Of a stretch of 64,000 bases of DNA, positions 45,693 through 57,129 are shown one piece after another. Origin of the DNA: Roseiarcus sp963794155 (GTDB lineage: Bacteria > Pseudomonadota > Alphaproteobacteria > Rhizobiales > Beijerinckiaceae); the NCBI GenBank assembly GCA_963794155.1, contig CAWCCX010000022.1, forward strand, positions 56,822 to 120,821, given 5' to 3'. Under the pieces are notes generated by a model. The model was not told where the DNA came from, did not search any database, and was given only the letters and a program-made list of their open reading frames with translations. Numbering within the stretch: position 1 is the first letter of the stretch; the number at the start of each line of letters is the position of its first letter. The position numbers were made by a program, and so were the translations under genes.

Positions 45693-45917
45693 ATGAGCGA
45701 CGATCAGGGAAAACGCGCGCCAGGCGCCGATCCAGACCCGCGGTCGAGAATCGATGCTCGTCTCCTGGACATTCTGGTGTGTCCGGTAACGCGGGCGGAG
45801 CTCACTTACGACCCTGTTCGACAGGAGCTCGTTTCGCGCGCCGCGCGGCTTGCCTATCCAATCAGGGACGGCGTGCCGATCATGCTCCCGGAGGAGGCGC
45901 GCAAGCTCGACGATTAG
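45693..45917 (+). CDS. Trm112-like small zinc-ribbon protein (UPF0434)
   Basis: The 74-residue product has the Trm112/UPF0434 core: RLLDILVCPVTRAELTYD and LAYPIRDGVPIMLPEEARKL. A ~20-residue hydrophilic start precedes the core; a shorter start inside it is possible. Only one of the usual cysteines is visible, as in many bacterial members. Eukaryotic Trm112 activates methyltransferases; bacterial function is unknown. It lies 81 bp after serA. Confidence 0.85.
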   Translation: MSDDQGKRAPGADPDPRSRIDARLLDILVCPVTRAELTYDPVRQELVSRAARLAYPIRDGVPIMLPEEARKLDD

Positions 45918-45964
45918 AGAGCTTTGGTTGTCGAGACTACGCGCGGGTCACCCCGCAGCGTCTC

Positions 45965-46096
45965 CTCCCCCCTCGTGGGGGAGGATCAAGGAAGGGGGGG
46001 GTCGCGCCGTCCTACGCGACAAGCGAACGGCGCGCATTCGATAATCTCCCCGGTCCGGCGACCCCACCCCGGCCCGCCCCCACAAGAGGGGGCGGG
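45965..46096. repeat. GC-rich intergenic hairpin repeat
   Basis: Two strong hairpins bracket this interval. CTCCCCCCTCGTGGGGGAG at 45965-45983 has a 7-bp stem, and CCCGCCCCC-N6-GGGGGCGGG at 46073-46096 has a 9-bp stem. A run of eight G lies between them near 45997. The layout resembles dispersed intergenic palindromic elements of Rhizobiales. It separates the Trm112 gene from the convergent thioesterase gene and may also act as a bidirectional terminator. Confidence 0.6.
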
Positions 46097-46154
46097 TGCG
46101 CTACAGCAGGATGTTTTCAAACCCGATCGCATCATGCTCGAAACGCAGCAGCCT

Positions 46155-46559
46155 TTAAGCCTGCGCCTCCGCGATGACCGGCCGAGGGCGTCCGTCGCTG
46201 CCGACAGCGACGAAGGTGAACGTCGCGTCGGTCACCTTTTCCCGATGATGGGTCCGAAACCGCTGCGCCCAGGCCTCGATGTGTATTTTGAGCGAGGTCC
46301 GGCCAATGTGGTCGAGCGCGGTATAGACTGAGAGCACATCTCCCACCTTGACCGGGCGGATGAAAGTCATGGCCTCGATGGCGACGGTTACGACCCGCCC
46401 CTGAGCCTTTTCCGCCGCGCGAATGCCGCCGGCCTGATCCATCTGGCTGATCACCCAGCCGCCGAAAATGTCGCCGTTGGCGTTGGTGTCGCGCGGCATC
46501 GCGATCAAACGAACCGTGAGCTCGCCGCGCGGCGCGTGTTCATCGGACGAACTTGCCAT
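46155..46559 (-). CDS. Acyl-CoA thioesterase (YciA-type hot-dog)
   Basis: The 134-residue product has the YciA/BACH pattern: RLIAMPRDTNANGDIFGGWVISQMDQAGGI (the N-x-N-G-D-I-F-G-G-W core, ~15-45), VTVAIEAMTFIRPVKVGDVLSVY and FTFVAVGSDGRPRPV. Members hydrolyse short to long acyl-CoAs. ATG 46557-46559 is preferred; a GTG two codons upstream is possible. It lies 42 bp downstream of prmC in the same direction. Confidence 0.88.
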   Translation of the reverse strand: MASSSDEHAPRGELTVRLIAMPRDTNANGDIFGGWVISQMDQAGGIRAAEKAQGRVVTVAIEAMTFIRPVKVGDVLSVYTALDHIGRTSLKIHIEAWAQRFRTHHREKVTDATFTFVAVGSDGRPRPVIAEAQA

Positions 46560-46601
46560 GGTCACCGCAGTGCGCCTCTTCGGGTCCGGGTCGATGCGCG
46601 C

Positions 46602-47477
46602 CTACGGAGATCGCGCCGCCACGACGCGATCAAGGCCGGCGAGATCCTTGATGATCGTCCTGTCGACAAAGCCGCATCGCTCCGCGATTGAGAGCGCCGC
46701 GGCTCCCTGGCCGGCGCCGATTTCGACCATGAGCCAGGCGCCTTCGGCAAGCAGGCGCCGCGACTTCGGCATAATTCGCCGATAGGCGTCAAGCCCGTCA
46801 ACGCCGCCATCGAGCGCGAGCCGCGGATCGAAGTTGACGACCTCGCGCGGCAGCCCTGCGAGATCAGCACTCGGAATATAGGGCGGGTTCGAGACGATCA
46901 GATCAAATGATCCCGCGACGCCTCGCGTCCAGTCGCCAACCCGAATCTCGGCCCGCTGACCGAGACCGCAAGCCTCGATGTTGGCGCTCGCGACATTCGT
47001 CGCGCCGGTGGAAATGTCGACGCCGACGCCCCGCGCATTGGCGAATTCGCTGAGAAGCGCGCACAACAATGCGCCCGAGCCGACGCCAAGATCGAGGATG
47101 CGCAATGCGTCGTTGCGCCGGTTCTGCAAAATTCTGAGCGACGCTTCGACGATCGTCTCGGTTTCGGGCCGCGGATCCAGCACCTGCGGCGAGATCGTGA
47201 GCGTGAGACCCCAGAATTCACGCTTGCCAACGATCCTCGAGAGGGGTTCGCCCGCCGCCCGGCGCGCCGAGAATTCCTCGACCCGTCGCGCCGCTGGGCC
47301 CAGAGGCGCCTCTGGGGCGGCGATCAGCGCCGCCGGCGAAACGCCGGAGGCGGCGCAGAGCGCCATCCTCGCCTCTCGTTTCGGGTGTTCGATTCCGCTG
47401 CGCTCGAACGTCTTGACGAGCCATGCCAACGCCTCGGCGCGCGCGGTCGAAACGCCGAGACCGACCGAAGTCGTCAA
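46602..47477 (-). CDS. prmC: Peptide chain release factor N5-glutamine methyltransferase
   Basis: PrmC methylates the GGQ glutamine of release factors RF1 and RF2. From TTG 47475-47477, which overlaps the secA TGA, it has 291 residues: a helical N-terminal domain (GEPLSRIVGKREFWGL), the SAM loop LRILDLGVGSGALL (~130) and the catalytic NPPY in DLIVSNPPYIPSADL (~195). A longer open frame to 48053 is a shadow within secA. It is normally paired with prfA, which is absent here; instead it is coupled to secA. Confidence 0.93.
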   Translation of the reverse strand: MTTSVGLGVSTARAEALAWLVKTFERSGIEHPKREARMALCAASGVSPAALIAAPEAPLGPAARRVEEFSARRAAGEPLSRIVGKREFWGLTLTISPQVLDPRPETETIVEASLRILQNRRNDALRILDLGVGSGALLCALLSEFANARGVGVDISTGATNVASANIEACGLGQRAEIRVGDWTRGVAGSFDLIVSNPPYIPSADLAGLPREVVNFDPRLALDGGVDGLDAYRRIMPKSRRLLAEGAWLMVEIGAGQGAAALSIAERCGFVDRTIIKDLAGLDRVVAARSP

Positions 47478-50291
47478 ACGACCTGGCCGTGGCAGTGCTT
47501 GAACTTCTTGCCCGAGCCGCAGGGACAGGGCTCGTTTCGTCCGACGCGGCCCCATGTGGTCGGATTTTTCGGGTCCCGGTCGGCGACGGCGACTCCGGAC
47601 GTCGCCGCCTGCAGAACGGCGCCGACCGGCTCCGACACGGGAGCGAACGGCAGCTCGTTTTCGCCGGTGACGGGGTCGAGATGCTGATACTGCATCGGCG
47701 GCGGTGGCGGCTCGGGCTGCTGGAACCGAACCTCGATCCGCGACATTTGCGCGATCACGGCTTCGTGCCACTGGGTGATCAATTCGCGGAAAAGCTCGAA
47801 GGCTTCGGACTTGTACTCGTTCAGGGGATCGCGCTGGGCCATGCCGCGCCAGCCGATAACCTGACGCAGGTGGTCGAGCGTAACCAAGTGCTCGCGCCAC
47901 AGATGATCGAGCGATTGCAATATCACCTGCTTTTCGACGTACCGCATCGCCTCGGGCGTGTTGCGCTGAACGCGCTCCGCATAGGCGTCGGTTGCCGCGG
48001 CATGGAGCCGGGTCGCCACCTCTTCGTCGGCGATGCCCTCCTCCTTGGCCCATTCGTCGACCGGTAGGTCCAGGTTCAGCTTGTTGAGGACCTCGTTCTT
48101 CAGGCCCGCAATGTCCCAGGCTTCGGGATAGGCGTCGTGGGGAATGTGCTTGGCGACGACGTCGTCAATCACGCCGGTGCGCATGTCCTCGATCGTCGAA
48201 TTCGAGCGATTCGGAGGCCATCATCCTGCGCCGGTCCTCGAAGATGACCTTGCGCTGGTCGTTCATCACGTTGTCGAATTTGAGAATGTTCTTGCGCATG
48301 TCGAAATTGCGCGCCTCGACCTTCTGCTGCGCCTTCTCGAGCGCCTTGTTGATCCACGGATGGACGATCGCCTCGTCTTCCTTGAGCCCGAGGCGCTTGA
48401 GCATCGCATCCATCCGCTCCGCGCCGAAAATACGCATGAGATCGTCCTGCAGGGACAGGAAGAACTTCGACCGGCCCGGGTCGCCTTGCCGGCCGGATCG
48501 CCCGCGCAGCTGGTTGTCGATGCGACGGCTTTCGTGCCGCTCGGTGCCGATGATGTAGAGTCCCCCGGCGTCGATCGCCTTCTGCTTGAAAGCCGCGACT
48601 TCGGCGCGAATCGACGCCTCTTGCGTTTCGCGCGCTTCCTGCGGCGCGGCCAGGTCGATCTCCTGCTTGACCCGCATCTCGACATTGCCGCCGAGCTGAA
48701 TGTCGGTGCCGCGTCCGGCCATGTTGGTTGCGATCGTGATTGCCCCCGGAACGCCCGCTTCGGCGATGATGAATGCCTCTTGCTCGTGGAAGCGGGCGTT
48801 GAGAACCGCGAAGTCCTTCGACGGCTTGCCGGCGCGGGCGGCGGCGTAAAGCGCCCTCAGCGCGTCGGGCTTGGTGAAATCGATCTTCCTGTACCCCTGC
48901 CGTTCGAGCACTTCGGCGAGCACTTCGGATTTCTCGATTGACGTCGTGCCCACCAGCATCGGCTGCATGTTGGCGTTTGCGCCTTCGATCTCGCGCACGA
49001 CCGCGCGCATCTTTTCATCGGCGGTGCGATAGACCTCGTCGTCCTCGTCAAGACGGGCGATCGGACGGTGGGTGGGAATCTCGACGACGATGAGTTTGTA
49101 GATTTCGGCGAATTCGTCGGCCTCGGTCGCGGCGGTGCCGGTCATCCCGGCAAGCTTCTTGTAGAGGCGGAAATAATTCTGGAAGGTGATCGAGGCCAAC
49201 GTCACGTTTTCAGGCTGAACCGTCACGCCTTCCTTCGCCTCGAGCGCCTGGTGCAGCCCCTCGGAGTAGCGTCGGCCGGGCATCATGCGCCCGGTGAACT
49301 CGTCGACGATCACGACTTCGTCGTTGCGGACAATATAATCCTTGTCGCGCTGGAAGAGCTTGTGAGCGCGCAGCGCCTGATTGATGTGGTGGACGAGCGT
49401 CGCGTTGGCCGCCTCGTAGAGCGACCCTTCCTTCAGCACCCCGGCCGAGCGCAGCAAAGCTTCGGCGTGCTCGTTTCCCACTTCGGTGAGATTGACGGTG
49501 CGCTGTTTCTCGTCGAGCTCGTATTCCTCGCGGGGGATCTGCGGGATGATCGCATTGACCGCAACGTAGAGGTTGGAACGGTCCTCGGAGGGGCCGGAAA
49601 TGATAAGCGGCGTCCGGGCTTCATCGACGAGGATCGAGTCCACCTCGTCGACAATGGCGAAGGCATGGCCGCGCTGCACCATCTGCGCCATGTCGTATTT
49701 CATGTTGTCGCGCAGATAGTCGAAGCCGAATTCGTTATTGGTGCCGTAGGTGACATCCGCGGCGTAGGCCTGCCGGCGCTGATCGTCGTCGAGGCCGTGC
49801 ACGATGACGCCGACGCTAATGCCGAGAAACTTGTAGATCTCGCCCATCCACTCGGAGTCGCGGCGCGCCAGATAGTCGTTGACGGTGACGACGTGCACGC
49901 CTTCGCCGGCGAGCGCGTTCAGATAGACCGCGGTGGTGGCGACCAGGGTCTTTCCCTCGCCGGTCCGCATTTCGGCGATCGCGCCTTCGTGCAGAACCAG
50001 GCCACCGATGAGCTGAACGTCGAAATGGCGCTGCTTGAGCGTTCGTTTCGCCGCCTCCCGCACCGCGGCGAAGGCGGGCGCGACCAGGTCCTCCAGGGTC
50101 TTGCCCGCCGCGAGCTCGGCCCGGAGCTCCTCCGTCTTCGCCCGCAGCTGGTCATCGCTCAGGGCCTCGAACTCAGGCTCCAGCGCATTGATCGCCGCCA
50201 CTTTCGGTCGATAGCCCTTCAGCCGGCGGTCGTTGGACGAACCGAAGACCCTCTTCATCACTGAGTCGAATTTCAGAGACGAGCCGAGCAT
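47474..50291 (-). pseudogene. secA: Preprotein translocase ATPase SecA, apparent +1 frameshift
   Basis: SecA drives preproteins through SecYEG. From ATG 50291 (MLGSSLKFDS; FGSSNDRRLKGY) to 47474 the span encodes a full-length protein in two frames: nucleotide-binding domains (GMRTGEGKTLV-type Walker A and DEVDSILVDEARTPL), then helical scaffold/wing and the C-terminal zinc site CPCGSGKKFKHC. The first frame ends in nonsense after RRMMASESLE; the second resumes at STIEDMRTGVIDDVV. Removing one base at 48199-48202 (AATT) joins them; 2818 bp is one more than 939 codons. An essential gene cannot be broken like this, so a sequence error is the best reading. Confidence 0.93.
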
Positions 50292-50512
50292 TTTCGACCT
50301 TTCCAATTCCGTCCCGCCGGAAGACGCCGGCGCCGCTCTTGCCGGCCAACAGCGAGCGACGGGCGCCGCGGACGATGATGACAACAATAAAAAGCGCGAA
50401 AAAGGCCGTAAACCGCCCATTTTCGCGCCGCTGATCAGGGTCGCCCGTGAGATAGGAGGCGCGCTTTGCCTTGTCAATGATCGCCGCCGGCGGCTTTCCG
50501 TCCGGCCCGCCG

Positions 50513-51383
50513 TCACTTCTGACAGCGAGAGCAGTAGAATGTCGCGCGGCCGGACTGCACGATCCGTGAGATGAACCCGCGACACCGCTCTCGCACGCAC
50601 GGCGCTCCCTCGCGATCATAGACCTTGAAGACGTGCTGGAAATATCCGAATTCGCCGTTTGTCTGCCGGTGGTCGCGCAAAGTAGAGCCGCCCGCCTCGA
50701 TCGCTTCCTCGAGGACGTTGCGGATCGCCTCCGCGATCGCGGCCGCGGCGCGCGTTGGCGCGCCATGCGCGTCCGCCAGGATGCGCGCCGGCCTCGACGG
50801 CGCCAGTCGGGCGCGAAAAAGGGCCTCGCAGGCGTAAATGTTGCCCAGTCCGGCAATACGCTTTTGATCGAGCAAGGCCGCCTTGAGCGACGTACGAACG
50901 CCGGCGAACAGCTTCGCCAGGCAATTCGCGTCAAACTCCGGCGCCAGGGGCTCGGCGCCGAGCCCCCGCAGCCGCGGATGCTGCTCGAGCGCCCCGCTCG
51001 GCGCCAGATCCATGAATCCGAACCGGCGGGGGTCGTTATAGGTGACGACGCAGCCGTTATCGAGGAACATGACGACGTGATCGTGCTTGGGATCCTTCGA
51101 GCGGTCGCGAACGAACGCGCCCGGAATCAAAATCGCGGTCTGTTCGATCCGGAATGAGCCCGACATGCCGAGGTGCGCAATCAGCGTCTCGTCGCTGTCC
51201 AGCTGGAACAGAAGGTATTTGGCCCGCCTGGTCATGTCGACAATTCGCCGGCCGCTAAGCCGGGTCGCGAAACCGGCGGGAAACGGGAAACGGATGTCGG
51301 CGCGCCGCAATACGACCTTGTCGACGCGGGCGCCGAGCATCGCCGGCATGAGACCGCGCCGGACTGTCTCGACCTCGGGCAGC

Positions 51384-51391
<8 letters not shown>
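50513..51391 (-). CDS. mutM: Formamidopyrimidine-DNA glycosylase
   Basis: MutM/Fpg excises oxidised purines and nicks abasic sites. The 292-residue product begins with the catalytic MPELPEVETVRRGL, has HLGMSGSF and LDQKRIAGLGNIYACE in the middle and ends with a zinc finger (C-x4-C ... YCSRCQK). Length is slightly above average because of a loop near residue 85. Its start overlaps the recQ stop by eight bases, so both repair genes are co-transcribed. Confidence 0.96.
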
Positions 51392-53194
<1,803 letters not shown>

Positions 53195-53198
<4 letters not shown>

Positions 53199-54262
53199 GG
53201 GGCGGTCCCGCTCGGGTCGAAGACCGGCGTCCACTGGACGGCCTCGACGCTGTCCGCACCGGTCGCCAGCATCATCAAACGGTCGAAGCCGAGCGCCGCG
53301 CCGCTCGCGTCGGGCATGTCGGCGAGGGCTAAGAGGAAATCCTCGTCAATCGGGGCGGAGGCTCCATAAATGCGCCGCTGGTCCTCCATCGCGGCCGCGA
53401 ATCGTCGCCGCTGCTCGGCCGGATCGCGGAGTTCGTGGAACGCATTCGCGAGTTCGACGCCGCAGCAATAAAATTCGAACCGTTCGGCGATCCGCGGATC
53501 ATCCGGATTCACGCGCGCGAGCGCCGCCTCGCTTGCGGGATAGGCGTGAAGGACGGTGGGTCGCCCGATCCCGAGATTTGGCTCGACCCGCTCGCTGAGA
53601 AGCCGGCTGAAGATGTCCGACCAGTCATCGTCCGGCGCGACCCTGAGACCCGAATCCCGCGCCTGGGAGGCCAGCCTTTCGGTGTCGGGCCGGCGACCGA
53701 TCGGAAGGCTGTCGTAAAGATCGACCCCGGCGTGGCGCCGAAATGCGTCCTGCACCGTGAGCAGCTCCGGCGGCTCGAACGGGCTGGCTTTCCGGCCGCG
53801 AAAGACGAACGTCGTCGCGCCTGCGACGTGGGCGGCGAGCGCAACGAGCGCAACGCAATCCTGAATGAGACGCTCGAGCGGGACCTCCGCCCGATACCAC
53901 TCCAGCATCGCGAATTCCGGCGCGTGCAGCGCCGTTCGCTCGCGGTTGCGGAAAACATTGGTCAGCGCGTAGATCCGGGTCTCTCCCGCCGCCAGCAGCT
54001 TCTTCATCGCGAATTCGGGCGAGGTATGCAGATAGGCGTCGCGGGGCGACCCGTTCGGCGGAATGAGCGCGGTCCTGAACCCGTGCAAATGGGTCTCGTT
54101 TCCCGGCGAAGCCTGCAGGGCGGCAGGCTCGACCTCGATGAAACCCTTGGCTTCGAACCAGCGGCGCAGGAGGCTCGTAATCTGCGCCCGGGCGGCGAGC
54201 CGGCCGCGCCGTTCGGCATATAGGTCCTTGTTCCAGAACGGTCGCGGCGAGGACAAGCTCAA
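53195..54262 (-). CDS. epmA: EF-P lysine ligase EpmA (GenX/PoxA)
   Basis: EpmA is a truncated class II lysyl-tRNA synthetase that attaches (R)-beta-lysine to EF-P. Class II motifs are seen: WFEAKGFIEVEPAALQASPGNETHL (motif 1 region), VFRNRERTALHAPEFAMLEWYRA (motif 2) and GAALGFDRLMMLATG (motif 3), without an anticodon domain. TTG 54262 with AGGTG upstream gives 355 residues; the exact start is uncertain, since the frame runs to 54364. It is divergent from efp, its substrate gene. EpmB, which makes beta-lysine, is not seen nearby. Confidence 0.92.
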
Positions 54263-54420
54263 AGAGACACCTGGGCCAAGAGGGCAGCGAAGATCGACGA
54301 CCGGGGCGACTGGCCTTTGGCGGCAAAATCGGTATGTTCGCGCCGAAATCGCCAACCCCCGCACGACCGGCGCGCTTTTTTCGAGCGCAAAGCCCCGCGC
54401 CCAATTCCGAGGACCAGAAC

Positions 54421-54990
54421 GTGAGAGTTATCGCAAGCTCGATCCGCAAGGGCAATATCATCGAACGAGAGGACGGTCAGTTGGCCGTCGTTCTGTCCGC
54501 CGAGAGCTTTCATCCGGGCAAGGGCACCCCCACCACCCAGATCGACATGCGCCGCCTCTCCGACGGGGTCAAGATGACCGACCGGTACAAAACCACTGAA
54601 CAGGTCGAGCGCGCGTTCGTCGAGGACAAGAATTTCGACTTCCTCTATTCCGACGCCGACGGCCATCATTTCATGAACGCCGACACCTACGATCAGATCC
54701 AGGTTCCCGCCGACGTGATCGGCGACCAGGCCCAATGGCTTCAGGAAGGCATGAAGGTCATCCTGTCGATATTCAACGAGATCCCGGTCGCGATTCAATT
54801 GCCGCCCCGCGTCACCTTGGAGGTGACGGAGACCGAACCGGCGATGAAGGGCCAGACGGCGTCGTCCTCCTATAAGCCGGCCAAGCTTTCGAATGGCGCG
54901 CGGGTGATGGTTCCGCCGCACATATCGCCGGGAACGCGGATCGTCCTCCAGACCGAGGATGGGAGCTACGTCGAACGGGCCAAGGACTGA
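54421..54990 (+). CDS. efp: Translation elongation factor P
   Basis: EF-P rescues ribosomes stalled at polyproline. GTG 54421 with a GAGGA site gives 189 residues starting VRVIASSIRKGNIIE. The modified lysine is K34 in SFHPGKGTPTTQ, as required for EpmA-dependent beta-lysylation. Domain II/III motifs (ITEVTETEPAMKG-like and PPHISPGTRIVLQTEDG) follow. The open frame to 54334 is an extension without support. Immediately downstream the mobile-element island begins. Confidence 0.96.
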   Translation: MRVIASSIRKGNIIEREDGQLAVVLSAESFHPGKGTPTTQIDMRRLSDGVKMTDRYKTTEQVERAFVEDKNFDFLYSDADGHHFMNADTYDQIQVPADVIGDQAQWLQEGMKVILSIFNEIPVAIQLPPRVTLEVTETEPAMKGQTASSSYKPAKLSNGARVMVPPHISPGTRIVLQTEDGSYVERAKD

Positions 54991-55174
54991 GCGCCCGTCG
55001 AAGAGCTGGGCTCTCTAGCAGAGGGGGCCGCTGGGCGTGTAAGCCCGCAAAATTTCGGGAGACAACAACTCTGAATTGGTGTCTTATGCCGCGGGCTGGC
55101 TGACCGAAACGCGCAAATTTAAGCCGCTGAACGCAGGGACGGCGGCGCGTCGGTCCATCGAATAAGCTATCGCG

Positions 55175-55359
55175 ATGGCGGGGATCTCTCAAGAGCATAG
55201 CAAGGTTTCCCGGCTCGCGCCGCGCGATGGCGGGCGCCGCTTCTTTGGCCGGGCCTTGCTGCGCGACCACGAGCGGACCGATCTTGCCGCACAAGCGCTT
55301 CCGCCCGAGGTCGCTTTTCTCGCCTCGGAAGGATTTTCGCCCGAACGGCTGCTGAACGT
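55175..55359 (+). pseudogene. Truncated N-terminal coding fragment, possibly glycosyltransferase
   Basis: About 61 codons from ATG 55175 are open and end where the group II intron-like sequence begins. The segment LPPEVAFLASEGFSPERLL resembles, from memory, the N-terminal helical region of rhizobial family 2 glycosyltransferases. No continuation is visible on the far side of the intron. It may be the 5' exon of a disrupted gene; identity is tentative. Confidence 0.3.
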
Positions 55360-55850
55360 GTGCGCCGTGACAAGGCGGCGCTTTCCAGTGGGTGCAAGCC
55401 CCGCCCGGCCAAACGCTCCAGCCGGAAGCAACCGGAGCAGTCATGGAGGTAACGAAATGGCTGAAGCCTTCGGTGTAGCTGGTCACATATAGGTGACCGC
55501 GCGAGTGTGCGGGCCGCAACGCGAGTGAACGCTGAGCAATCCTCACATGAGCAGGTGGCAGTCAAGCGGTTTGTTTCCGGGTGATAAGTCTCCAGCGGTT
55601 TGTCCGGTATCCGAGGTTCTGAGCCCTCTAAGCGTGACGCGGCTCGTTTCCGAGCACGATCAACCTCACATACGGTCGCCGTTCGCGACGGCTGCACCAA
55701 CATCCCGCTTGCGGCGGGTAGGGCTCAGGAAGACGAGAACCTTTCTCGAAAACGGCGTTTCAGGCCACGGCTTGCTTCGGTTCGTCCACCTGGATCCGTC
55801 AGGACTGATCACGTCCTGAGGATTACGGGATTGGATGCGTGGAAGACGGG
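55360..55850 (+). mobile_element. Group II intron, 5' part (domain I)
   Basis: The segment starts with GUGCGCC, the usual 5' end of bacterial group II introns. It continues with GC-rich interrupted pairings characteristic of domain I (AGTGGGTGCAAGCCCC, GGCTGAAGCCTTCGG, GGTCACATATAGGTGACC). It matches my memory of the 5' ends of introns encoding LtrA-type proteins in Rhizobiales. It is non-coding and is cut by the IS110-type element that follows; the right border is approximate. The 3' part with domain V lies beyond that element in the same orientation. Confidence 0.6.
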
Positions 55851-55858
55851 GGCTATCG

Positions 55859-57022
55859 TCAGGCGGGCCTAATCATGGCGCCTTCGATCACGACCCCAGC
55901 GCTCAGATATTTCCAGAGTGCGACCAGCAGCTTTCGCGCCAGCGCCACGATCGTCGTCTTGCGCCGACGACCGCCGTTACGTTCGTTTCGGTCCTGGAAC
56001 CAGAGGGTGAGTGCGGAGCGCGGCTGATAGCGTATCCAAAGCCAGGCGAGCTGAATTATCGTTGTCCGTAGTCGCGGGTTGCCCGATTGCGAGATGCCCT
56101 GCTCGCGATTGACCGACCCGCTTTGCCAAGGCGTCGGGGCAAGGCCGGCATAAGCGGCGACCTGTCGGCGGTTATCGAAGTGCCTGGAGAGTCCCTCAGA
56201 CCAGAGGACCGAAGCGAATTCCGGCCCAATCCCATGGACACCCAGCAACATCGGCGGCGGGGCCAACCCTTTGGTTTGTTGTGCGTTGAGCAGCGCGTCC
56301 CGCTCGGACTCCACAGCTTTGATCTGCTCGAGAAGCAATTCGAGCCGATCGAGTTCTCGACAAACCTGGGCTTTGAGATGTTCGGGCAAGCGACGGCCGT
56401 CGCCAGTCTGGAGCGCATCCAGCCGCGCCCGTCGATCGCGACGCAACGGCTCATACTCGGATGCGCCCTGAGAGAAGAGCAATCCTTTGATCCGGTTGAC
56501 GTGCTGAACCCGTTCCATGATCAGCACCTTGCGCTCACGGCAAATCCGGCGGCGGTCTTCATCTTCAGGCGTCGGCGCCCGAACCATTGAACAGACCCGC
56601 GGTTCGCCGCGCTTGTGGGCGAGCAGCGCGCGAAGCAAAGCCTCGCCATCGATCCTGTCGGTCTTGGCCCGACGCCGCCGGCGCGAAGTCGCAATTGAGG
56701 CTGCATCGACAACGTGGCTCTCAATTCCCTCACTCAGCAAGACACGGTGAATCCAGAAACCGTCCAACCCCGCTTCTTGAATGACGATGATCGGGAAGGA
56801 TTTTCCGGTCCGCGCGTACGCTTTCCTCCTGAGCTCCAAAATGCGGGCCAACAGCGCAGCGATATCCCCGGCGGACACGCTGTGCTTTGACATCTTCTCT
56901 CCGCGGCCTGGCGACAATGACGTAACCAGCCAGGTCGATCGGCTCAGTTCCAATGAGATGAATATTGCGCAAAGATCGGCCCGGATCGTGGTCGGTGCTA
57001 ATTGATCAGCTACGTTTTGCAT
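55859..57022 (-). CDS. IS110-family transposase (DEDD/Tnp20 type)
   Basis: The 387-residue recombinase has an N-terminal RuvC-like DEDD region (SLELSRSTWLVTSLSPG; IQEAGLDGFWIHRVLLSEGIESHVVDAASIATSR; KTDRIDGEALL) and a C-terminal Transposase_20 domain with the Ser-containing GISQSGNPRLRTTIIQLAW. It belongs to a common rhizobial subgroup. IS110 elements have no terminal inverted repeats and use a structured bridge RNA. The non-coding flank upstream of the start (57023-57130) holds AGCGACCT / AGGTCGCT inverted words that could be part of one. It has inserted into the group II intron. Confidence 0.92.
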   Translation of the reverse strand: MQNVADQLAPTTIRADLCAIFISLELSRSTWLVTSLSPGRGEKMSKHSVSAGDIAALLARILELRRKAYARTGKSFPIIVIQEAGLDGFWIHRVLLSEGIESHVVDAASIATSRRRRRAKTDRIDGEALLRALLAHKRGEPRVCSMVRAPTPEDEDRRRICRERKVLIMERVQHVNRIKGLLFSQGASEYEPLRRDRRARLDALQTGDGRRLPEHLKAQVCRELDRLELLLEQIKAVESERDALLNAQQTKGLAPPPMLLGVHGIGPEFASVLWSEGLSRHFDNRRQVAAYAGLAPTPWQSGSVNREQGISQSGNPRLRTTIIQLAWLWIRYQPRSALTLWFQDRNERNGGRRRKTTIVALARKLLVALWKYLSAGVVIEGAMIRPA

Positions 57023-57129
57023 GGTCGCCTCCAGAGTGGGTGGTAAGCGACCTCATGCTCCCGAATCGCAGGTCGCTACCATCGCCTCATGGGATCTCGA
57101 AAAGGACGATGTGCAGGCCGACCCGACAA

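Noticed and set aside
48165..48202. Programmed frameshift in secA
   Set aside because: No slippery heptamer or downstream structure is evident, SecA is not known to be recoded, and the same +1 pattern occurs in unrelated genes.
49068..50264. 398-residue rightward open frame opposite secA
   Set aside because: It is a mirror frame of conserved SecA coding sequence in high-GC DNA.
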